Shown here: positions 57,695-64,000 of the stretch, piece after piece
How positions within the stretch are numbered: position 1 is the first letter of the stretch
Layout: the number at the start of each line of letters is the position of its first letter
Assembly (NCBI RefSeq): GCF_000153045.1
Contig: NZ_CH724160.1
Span: 575,399-639,398 of the forward strand
Direction of reading: 5' to 3'
Origin: Synechococcus sp. WH 5701
GTDB taxonomy: Bacteria > Cyanobacteriota > Cyanobacteriia > PCC-6307 > Cyanobiaceae
DNA: 64,000 nucleotides
Made by a program: the position numbers and the translations under genes
The notes under the pieces: model-generated
Told to the model about the DNA's origin: nothing
Database searches by the model: none
The model's input: the letters and a program-made list of their open reading frames with translations, nothing else

Positions 57695-58437
57695 GGAATC
57701 CCTGGTTGCTCGGTCCGCTCGGGATCGGCGTGGTCCTGCTGGTCTGGTCGCTGATCAGTCTCAGCGGCGCGGTGGATCCCCTGTTTCTGCCGAGCCCGCC
57801 GGCGGTCTGGCAGGCCGCGAGTGATCAGTTCCAGGGCGGAATCCTGGTGGGAGATGCCATCGCCAGCATCCGGCGGGTGTTCCTGGGCTTCGCCCTCTCC
57901 GCGGCCCTGGCCCTGCCCCTGGGGATCGCCATGGGGAGTAATCCGCTGATCTGCCGCCTGCTGGAGCCGCTGCTGGGTCTGATCCGCTACATGCCGGCGC
58001 CAGCGTTCATCCCCCTGCTGATCATCTACTTCGGTCTGGGGGAGTTGCCCAAGGTGCTGCTGATCTTCGTCGGCACCTTCTTCTTCAACACCCTGATGAT
58101 CATGGATGCGGTGAAATTCGTGCCGCCGGAGCTGATCGAGACGGCCCTCACCCTTGGGGGCCGTGGCTTGCCGATCCTCACCCGCGTGGTGGCCCCCTTC
58201 ATCGCTCCCCAGGTGATCGATGCCTACCGCATCAACATGGCCTCGGCCTGGAACCTGGTGATCGTGGCGGAGCTGGTGGCGGCCAACGAGGGCCTGGGCA
58301 AGCGCATCAGCCTGGCCCAGCGCTTCCTGCGCACCGATGAGATCTTCGTGGGCCTGATCGTGATCGGCCTGATCGGGCTGATCATCGATCTGGGCTTCCG
58401 CTTTCTGCTGCGCCGCAGCTGCGCGTGGGCCAACTGA
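57691..58437 (+). CDS. ABC transporter permease (guanidine operon)
   Basis: 248 residues, six hydrophobic segments, SsuC/TauC type. The EAA-like loop is in ELIETALTLGGRGLPILTRVV. Likely pairs with the ATPase 1 bp downstream to import guanidine or a related compound. Confidence 0.87.
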   Translation: MRNPWLLGPLGIGVVLLVWSLISLSGAVDPLFLPSPPAVWQAASDQFQGGILVGDAIASIRRVFLGFALSAALALPLGIAMGSNPLICRLLEPLLGLIRYMPAPAFIPLLIIYFGLGELPKVLLIFVGTFFFNTLMIMDAVKFVPPELIETALTLGGRGLPILTRVVAPFIAPQVIDAYRINMASAWNLVIVAELVAANEGLGKRISLAQRFLRTDEIFVGLIVIGLIGLIIDLGFRFLLRRSCAWAN

Positions 58438-58438
58438 G

Positions 58439-59206
58439 ATGCATCTTTCCGTCAACGGCGTCAGCAAAACCTTCGGCGACGGTCGCCACGCCAAGTTGGT
58501 GCTCGACGACATCAGCTTTTCGATCGATTCCGGCGAATTCGTGGCCCTGGTGGGCAGCTCCGGCTCGGGTAAGTCCACGGTGATGCGCTTGATCGCCGGT
58601 CTGGAGCGCCCCAGTGCTGGTGTGATCGCCCTGGACGGCAAGTCGGTGCGCGGGCCCGGCTCCGACCGGGGCATGGTGTTCCAGAAGTACAGCCTCTACC
58701 CCTGGATGACCGCGGCCCAGAACGTGGCCTTCGGCATGACGCTGCAGGGATTGCCCAAGGCCCTGGTCCGGGAGCGTACGGGCTACTTCCTGGAGGTGGT
58801 CGGGCTGCAGGATGCCGCCCGGCGTCTGCCGCGTGAGCTCTCCGGCGGCATGCAGCAGCGGGTGGCGATCGCTCGCGCCCTGGCGGCCGACCCCAAGGTG
58901 GTGCTGCTGGATGAACCCTTCGGCGCCCTGGATCTGCAGATCCGTGAATCAATGCAGGAGTTTCTCTATCAGCTCTGGGAGCGCTCCGGGCTCACGGCTC
59001 TGCTGATCACCCACGACCTCGAGGAGGCGCTGCTGCTGGCCAAACGGGTTCACATCATGGCGCCGCGACCGGGGCGCATCGTGAGAACGGTGGAGGCTGA
59101 TCTGGATCGTTCCAACCTGGCCCACCTGAGGGTGTCCCCGCCGTTCCTGGAGCTGCGGGAAGAGCTGGTCAACACCCTGCGCAACCTTGATGGCGCCGGC
59201 ATCTGA
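58439..59206 (+). CDS. ABC transporter ATP-binding protein (guanidine operon)
   Basis: 255 residues: Walker A GSSGSGKSTVMR, Q-loop MVFQKYSLYPWMT, signature LSGGMQQRVAIARAL, Walker B VVLLDEPFGALD, H-loop LLITHDLEEAL. SsuB/TauB type. Completes the importer. Confidence 0.9.
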   Translation: MHLSVNGVSKTFGDGRHAKLVLDDISFSIDSGEFVALVGSSGSGKSTVMRLIAGLERPSAGVIALDGKSVRGPGSDRGMVFQKYSLYPWMTAAQNVAFGMTLQGLPKALVRERTGYFLEVVGLQDAARRLPRELSGGMQQRVAIARALAADPKVVLLDEPFGALDLQIRESMQEFLYQLWERSGLTALLITHDLEEALLLAKRVHIMAPRPGRIVRTVEADLDRSNLAHLRVSPPFLELREELVNTLRNLDGAGI

Positions 59207-59216
59207 AGTGGCCGCC

Positions 59217-60296
59217 ATGGACGCTTCAGACGATCAGTTCGGCCAGCGCCCTTTTCTGGAGGCGGAGCTGTATCGCTCCGCCTCTGTTGCAGAGCGTGAG
59301 CGGCAGGTTTACGCACCACGCTTCTGGCATCCGGTGGCACCACTCTCCAGCCTGCCGGAGGGTTCAGCCCTGGCTCTCGAGCTGCTGGATCAGCCCCTGC
59401 TGCTCACCCATCCCCCCGGAGGTTCGCCGCGGGCGTTCCTCAACCGCTGCCCGCACCGCGGGGTGGCCCTGTTGCCCCCGGCGCAAGCGGCCCAGCCCTG
59501 CCGCCGTCTGATTTGTCCGTACCACGGCTGGACCTACGACCTCGGTGGCAGCCTGCGGGCCGCGGCACGGGAAGCGGAGTTCGTGGATCCCTTCGCACGC
59601 GAGGACTGGCCCCTGATCCAACTGGCCTGTGCGGTGCGCGGCTCGATGCTCTGGGTAGCGATCGGCCAGGATCCGCTGCCCCTCGAGCACCAGCTGGATC
59701 TGGTGGAGCAGGAGCTGGGCCCGGCCCTGGAGCGGCCAAGGGTGCTGCTGGCCAGCCTGGAGTCGGAACTGGCCTGCAACTGGAAGATCGCCCATGACAA
59801 CACCCTCGACGATTACCACGTGGCCATCGCGCACCCCACCACCCTGCACCGCCAGCAGGGGCCTGTGCGCCACTACCGGCATCGCTTTGCCGATCACACC
59901 AACCTGCTGGCCACCCCGGTCCCCCTTCAGGGCAGCGGCGCTGATGCTGAGGCACCGGAGTTCCTCACCTTCGGTGCGCCGCCCTGGATTCATCTGCTGG
60001 CCTGGCCCGATGGGCGTCTGGCCCTGATCAGTTTTCCTCCCCGCGATCTGGGTCGCTGCCGCCTGCAGGTGTGGTTGTTGGGTGATCCCGCCCAGACGGA
60101 CCTGGGCGAAGCCTGGATCGAGGAGCTGCGCTCCTTCCTGGACGAGGACCGGGCCCTGGTGGAGTCGGCTCAGCGGGGCTACACCAGTGGCCTGACGCCT
60201 GGCCCGGCCCATCGGCTGGAGCGGCGGATCCTGCACCAGCAGGCGCTCTATGCGCGGATCATGGGCCTGGAGCCGCCGTTTTCAGCTCGCGCCTGA
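59217..60296 (+). CDS. Rieske [2Fe-2S] oxygenase alpha-subunit-like protein
   Basis: 359 residues. Rieske ligands C78-x-H80 in CPHRG and C100-xx-H103 in CPYHGW. The catalytic iron site is in NWKIAHDNTLDDYHVAIAH (D198/D199 bridge, H201 and H206), with the third ligand in a C-terminal DEDRALVESAQRG. It would hydroxylate or N-/O-demethylate a small organic, needing a reductase not encoded nearby. It starts 10 bp after the ABC ATPase, so it is part of the guanidine operon; substituted guanidines are an attractive but untested substrate. Overlaps the convergent next gene by 38 bp. Confidence 0.87.
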   Translation: MDASDDQFGQRPFLEAELYRSASVAERERQVYAPRFWHPVAPLSSLPEGSALALELLDQPLLLTHPPGGSPRAFLNRCPHRGVALLPPAQAAQPCRRLICPYHGWTYDLGGSLRAAAREAEFVDPFAREDWPLIQLACAVRGSMLWVAIGQDPLPLEHQLDLVEQELGPALERPRVLLASLESELACNWKIAHDNTLDDYHVAIAHPTTLHRQQGPVRHYRHRFADHTNLLATPVPLQGSGADAEAPEFLTFGAPPWIHLLAWPDGRLALISFPPRDLGRCRLQVWLLGDPAQTDLGEAWIEELRSFLDEDRALVESAQRGYTSGLTPGPAHRLERRILHQQALYARIMGLEPPFSARA

Positions 60297-61125
60297 GCCA
60301 GGCGGCCATGGCGGTGTTGATCTGCAACAGATCGGCCACGGGCTGGTTCGTGAAGGGAAGGGTGGGCAGGTAGCCGTCGGGGCCGAATTCCGGGGTGAGC
60401 GTGAAGCGTTCCATGCCGCGCGCTCGGGCCCGATCCAGAATCAGCTGCCAGCAGGCCCGGTGCGCCTCCAGGGCCTCGGCGTGCTCTGGCGCGAAGGGGT
60501 GGCCCACCTGGGGCCCCTGGGCATGCCCCACCCGGGCGTGGATGTGGTCCACCCGCCCAGCGATCGCCTGGATCGGCTCCAGGTCCGGCGTCATCAGCCG
60601 CTCGCAGGCCACGCACCAGTGGCTGAGGTCGGCGGTGAGCCTCAGATCCGGGTAGCGACTGATCCAGTCCTGAATGCGCCAGGGGTCCGCCAGGCTGCGC
60701 GAACGGTGGGTTTCGAACGTCACCGGTGCCTGGGCGGCGGCGGCCAGCTCCAGCGCCCGGTCCCAGAACCACTGTTGCTTTGCCCAGGTCCAGCTGTCGC
60801 TGCCGGTGATCACCGTGATCCGCAGCGGCTCGAGTCGGCGGCAGCGCTCCAGCTGCCTGGCCAGTTGCTGAAGATGCTCCGCCGCTGTCATGGCGAGATC
60901 GGGCACGTAGCCGTTGCCCGTGACCAGCTCCACGATCAGGGTGAGTTCGGCGGCGGCAAACTCGGCCACCACCGTGCCGGGATCAGCGCCTGCCAGGGCT
61001 GGATGGTCGAGGTTGGCCTCCACACCATCGAAGCCGCTGTGGCGTGCCTGGTGAATCGCCTCCTGCAGGCTGCCCTGGAATCCCCAGAGGCTGTGCAGGA
61101 TCAGGGCCTGCATGGGCTCACCCAT
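60259..61125 (-). CDS. Xylose isomerase-like TIM-barrel protein
   Basis: 288 residues. AIHQARHSGFDGVEANLD, LTADLSHWCVACERLMTPDL and DHIHARVGHAQGPQVGHPF give the AP-endonuclease 2/sugar isomerase barrel with Glu, Asp and His metal ligands. Starts at 61125 (a Met at 61113 is an alternative). Substrate unknown. It faces the Rieske gene and overlaps its end; the family often acts as an isomerase or epimerase. Confidence 0.8.
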   Translation of the reverse strand: MGEPMQALILHSLWGFQGSLQEAIHQARHSGFDGVEANLDHPALAGADPGTVVAEFAAAELTLIVELVTGNGYVPDLAMTAAEHLQQLARQLERCRRLEPLRITVITGSDSWTWAKQQWFWDRALELAAAAQAPVTFETHRSRSLADPWRIQDWISRYPDLRLTADLSHWCVACERLMTPDLEPIQAIAGRVDHIHARVGHAQGPQVGHPFAPEHAEALEAHRACWQLILDRARARGMERFTLTPEFGPDGYLPTLPFTNQPVADLLQINTAMAAWLRRELKTAAPGP

Positions 61126-61146
61126 GCGATTGGCCTTGGAGAGGAT

Positions 61147-61344
61147 TCAGCGGCCGCTGGTGTGCTCCTGTGCGGCCGTGGCCTGCTCCGATTCCAGCAG
61201 GTTGGGCTGGATGCCGAGGTAGACCGCCTCGCGGAACAGGGCCCGGCGGGCTTCGGCATTCCCGCAGGCTCGGGCTTCGGCCATCCGCTGACGCAGCGAC
61301 AGCAGCAGGGCCTGCTGGCGGGGATCCTGGATGGTGTGGGCCAT
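61147..61344 (-). CDS. Small conserved hypothetical protein
   Basis: 65 residues, helical (LLSLRQRMAEARACGNAEA). Upstream of the TIM-barrel gene on the same strand by 21 bp, so likely cotranscribed. No domain recognised. Confidence 0.5.
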   Translation of the reverse strand: MAHTIQDPRQQALLLSLRQRMAEARACGNAEARRALFREAVYLGIQPNLLESEQATAAQEHTSGR

Positions 61345-61415
61345 GGGGAGTATTCCTGCACCGGTCTTGACCGGGCTCTCAGACCCATCAGCCTACCGAG
61401 AGTTCGCCCAGGCAG

Positions 61416-64000
61416 ATGGAGCCCCTCACCAGCCCTGGTGACCCTGAGGCCTTCTGGAGCCAGCCCCTCCCCGAGTTGCTGGCGGAGCTGCGCACCAGCG
61501 AGGCCGGCCTCAGCAGCGGCGAGGCCGCTCGCCGCCTTCTGGAGCACGGCCCCAACGCCCTGGCGCCGCCGGCGCGGGGTGGGGCGCTGCGGTTGCTGCT
61601 GCGTCAGTTCAGCAGCCCGATCATCCTGATCCTGAGCGGCGCGGCGCTGCTCTCGTTCCTGCTTGATTCGCCCACCGATGGGCTGATCATCCTGGTGATC
61701 GTGCTGATCAGCGGCCTGCTGGGCTTCTGGCAGGAGAACGGCGCCGCCGGGGCAGTGGCCCAGCTGCTCAAGGCCGTTCAGACCACTGCGGTGCTGCGCC
61801 GCGATGGCGGCGACCAGGCCGTGCCGGTGGCGGAGGTGGTGCCGGGCGATCTGCTGGTGCTCTCCGCCGGTGCCGCCATCCCGGCCGACTGCCGCCTGAT
61901 CGACGAAACCGACCTGAGTGTCAACGAGGCGGCCCTCACCGGTGAGAGCTTTCCGGTGAGCAAGCACCCGGTGGCGGTGGCCGCCGACGCCCCGCTGGCC
62001 AAGCGCGCCAACGTGCTGTTCCTCGGCACCCATGTGGTGAGCGGCAGCGGCACCGCCGTGGTGGTGCGCACCGGCGGCGCCACCCAGTTCGCATCGATCG
62101 CCGAGCGACTGCGCCAGCGCAGCCCCGAAACCGAATTCGAGCGGGGCGTGCGGCGCTTCGGGGCGCTGCTGCTGGAAGTCACCCTGGTGCTGGTGATCGC
62201 GATCTTCGCCGTCAACGTGTTCCTGCGGCGGCCGGTGGTGGATTCGTTCCTGTTTGCGTTGGCCCTTGGGGTGGGGCTCACGCCCCAGCTGCTGCCGGCG
62301 ATCATCTCGGTGAACCTGGCCCAGGGGGCCCGGCGCATGGCCGCCCGGCAGGTGATCGTCAAGCGGCTCTCGTCGATCGAGAACTTCGGCAGCATGACGA
62401 TCCTCTGCTCCGACAAGACAGGCACCCTCACCGAGGGCAGCGCCCGGGTGCAGCGCAGCTGTGGCGTGCATGGCGAGGCCAACCCGGCGGTGCTGCTGCA
62501 CGCGGCGGTGAACGCCTCGTTTGAAACGGGCTTCAGCAACCCGATCGATGCGGCGCTCCGCGAGGCAGCGGTCGCGAGCGACGGTCCCGAAGGCGCTCGC
62601 GGCCCGCTCGATCTCTCCGCCTGGACCAAGCTCGATGAGATCCCCTTCGACTTCAACCGCAAGCGTCTCAGCGTGCTGGCCCGCGCCGATGGCACCCCGG
62701 TGTTGATCACCAAGGGGGCGTTCCTCAAGGTGCTGGAGGTGTGCGACCGGGCCGAAACCGCCAGCGGCGCTGTGCTGCCCCTGGCGGCGGTGGAGGCCCA
62801 ACTGCGCGAGCTCTACGCCGAATGGAGCTCCGAGGGATTCCGGGTCCTGGCCGTGGCGGTGCGGCGCTGGCAGGACCAGGGGCCCCTGGTGCCGCGGGCG
62901 GTGAGCCGCCAGGACGAAACCGGCATGAGCCTGCTGGGGCTGCTGGCCCTCAGCGATCCGCTCCAGCCGGGGGTGCATGACACCGTGGCCGAGCTGGAGC
63001 GCCTCGGGGTGCGCCTCAAGATGATCACCGGCGATAACGCCCTGGTGGCGGCACGGGTGGGCCGCGAGGCGGGGCTTCGCAATCCGGAGGTGCTGACCGG
63101 CGCCCAGCTGCAGCGGCTCTCCGACACCGCCCTGCCTGTGCGGGCCGGGGAGGTGGACGTGTTCGCCGAGATCGAGCCAAGCCAGAAGGAACGGCTGATC
63201 CATGCCCTGCGCCGTGCCGGCCACGTGGTGGGTTACCTGGGCGATGGCATCAACGACGCCCCGGCGCTTCATGCCGCCGATGTGGGTCTCTCGGTGCAGG
63301 GGGCGGTGGATGTGGCCAAGGAAGCCGCCGACATCGTGCTGCTCGAGCCCGACCTGGCGGTGCTCCTGGCCGGCATCCGCGAGGGCCGCCGCACCTTCGC
63401 CAACACGCTCAAGTACGTGTTCATGGCCACCAGCGCCAACTTCGGCAACATGGCCTCGATGGCGGGTGCCTCGCTGCTGCTGCCCTTCCTGCCGCTGCTG
63501 CCCAAGCAGATCCTGCTCACCAACCTGCTCACCGATCTGCCGGAGATGACCATCTCCACCGACCGGGTCGATCCCGACTGGATCAGCCAGCCGCACCGCT
63601 GGAGCATCCCCTTCATCCAGAGGTTCATGGTCGTGTTCGGGCTGGTGAGCTCCGTCTTCGACTACCTCACCTTCGCGGTGCTGCTGTTGCTGCTCCACGC
63701 CGATGCCGCCCAGTTCCGCAGCGGCTGGTTCGTGGAATCGGTGATCTCGGCCGCCTCGATCGTGCTGGTGATCCGCACCCGCGGCCCCCTGCTCCACAGC
63801 CGTCCCTCCCGGGCGCTGGTGGTGGCCACCATCGCCGTGGTCGCCCTCACCCTGCCCCTGCCCTGGACGCCGTTGGGGCGGCTGTTCGGCTTCGTGCCTC
63901 TGCCGCCGGAGTTCCTGCTGCCGCTGCTGTTGATCCTTCTGGCCTACGTGGCTAGCGCCGAGCTGGCCAAGGGCTGGTTCTACCGCCGCTGGTCCGGCTG
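61416..64000 (+). CDS. mgtA: MgtA-type P-type ATPase (partial, runs off the window)
   Basis: 861 codons are present from the ATG at 61416 and the frame is still open at the right edge. N-terminal cation-ATPase domain; LTGES actuator loop; the MgtA-type VGLTPQLLPAIISVNLAQGA helix; phosphorylation site D333 in CSDKTGTLTEG; hinge GDGINDAPAL. The pattern VGLTP..LP before the catalytic Asp marks magnesium transporters rather than Ca2+ pumps. Imports Mg2+ with ATP across the plasma membrane. Only the extreme C-terminus is missing. Confidence 0.9.
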   Translation, partial: MEPLTSPGDPEAFWSQPLPELLAELRTSEAGLSSGEAARRLLEHGPNALAPPARGGALRLLLRQFSSPIILILSGAALLSFLLDSPTDGLIILVIVLISGLLGFWQENGAAGAVAQLLKAVQTTAVLRRDGGDQAVPVAEVVPGDLLVLSAGAAIPADCRLIDETDLSVNEAALTGESFPVSKHPVAVAADAPLAKRANVLFLGTHVVSGSGTAVVVRTGGATQFASIAERLRQRSPETEFERGVRRFGALLLEVTLVLVIAIFAVNVFLRRPVVDSFLFALALGVGLTPQLLPAIISVNLAQGARRMAARQVIVKRLSSIENFGSMTILCSDKTGTLTEGSARVQRSCGVHGEANPAVLLHAAVNASFETGFSNPIDAALREAAVASDGPEGARGPLDLSAWTKLDEIPFDFNRKRLSVLARADGTPVLITKGAFLKVLEVCDRAETASGAVLPLAAVEAQLRELYAEWSSEGFRVLAVAVRRWQDQGPLVPRAVSRQDETGMSLLGLLALSDPLQPGVHDTVAELERLGVRLKMITGDNALVAARVGREAGLRNPEVLTGAQLQRLSDTALPVRAGEVDVFAEIEPSQKERLIHALRRAGHVVGYLGDGINDAPALHAADVGLSVQGAVDVAKEAADIVLLEPDLAVLLAGIREGRRTFANTLKYVFMATSANFGNMASMAGASLLLPFLPLLPKQILLTNLLTDLPEMTISTDRVDPDWISQPHRWSIPFIQRFMVVFGLVSSVFDYLTFAVLLLLLHADAAQFRSGWFVESVISAASIVLVIRTRGPLLHSRPSRALVVATIAVVALTLPLPWTPLGRLFGFVPLPPEFLLPLLLILLAYVASAELAKGWFYRRWSG

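Overview
This is high-GC bacterial chromosome from a picocyanobacterium of the Synechococcus/Cyanobium type. Supporting evidence: an ndhS gene for the photosynthetic NDH-1 complex, an SelD fused to an NDH-2-like domain, cyanobacterial ergothioneine genes with their two 'hercynine metabolism' companions, a urt/ure nitrogen locus with an NtcA-type promoter, and frequent GCGATCGC (HIP1) octamers. The genus call is an inference; no phylogenetic marker was compared by computation.

Layout. 1-3.3 kb: end of a sugar-type ABC binding protein, an RpaB-like response regulator, lysS and a small conserved protein. 3.3-8.4 kb: a YdcF-like protein and the ergothioneine cluster (two small companions, egtD, egtB), divergent from a cysteine synthase. 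8.4-13.8 kb: a membrane-anchored degenerate protein kinase, queC, pabB, pabC and a lipoprotein. 13.9-29.2 kb: a nitrogen-scavenging island with formamidase and its FmdB partner, the urea ABC transporter urtEDCB, a urtA split by a 1,245-bp IS5-family element, and the full urease set (ureGFE, ureD, ureABC) with a GPH-family sugar transporter inserted. 29.2-40.5 kb: a compact operon of circularly permuted ATP-grasp, alpha-E, transglutaminase, glycogen phosphorylase, DUF2126, galE and the SelD fusion. 40.5-51.5 kb: housekeeping and carbohydrate genes (manC, rimM, ndhS, rnc), rnpB, tRNA-Arg(CCU), a second glycogen phosphorylase and an antiporter. 52.5-61.1 kb: a guanidine-I riboswitch followed by a nickel guanidine hydrolase, its two HypA/HypB-type accessory proteins, a type III glutamine synthetase, a three-gene ABC transporter, a Rieske oxygenase and a TIM-barrel protein. 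The window ends inside an MgtA-type P-type ATPase.

How the genes fit together. Guanidine imported and hydrolysed by the 52.5-61 kb operon would give urea plus ammonia. Urease from the 22-29 kb island would convert the urea to ammonia and CO2, formamidase would add ammonia from formamide, and the GlnT-like enzyme may fix the ammonia. Both the guanidine hydrolase and urease need nickel and both have dedicated maturation genes here. External urea uptake is probably lost because urtA is interrupted, while internal urea use looks intact. The best candidates for new biology are the Rieske, GlnT and TIM-barrel genes in the guanidine operon, and the ATP-grasp/alpha-E/transglutaminase/DUF2126 operon, whose product is unknown.
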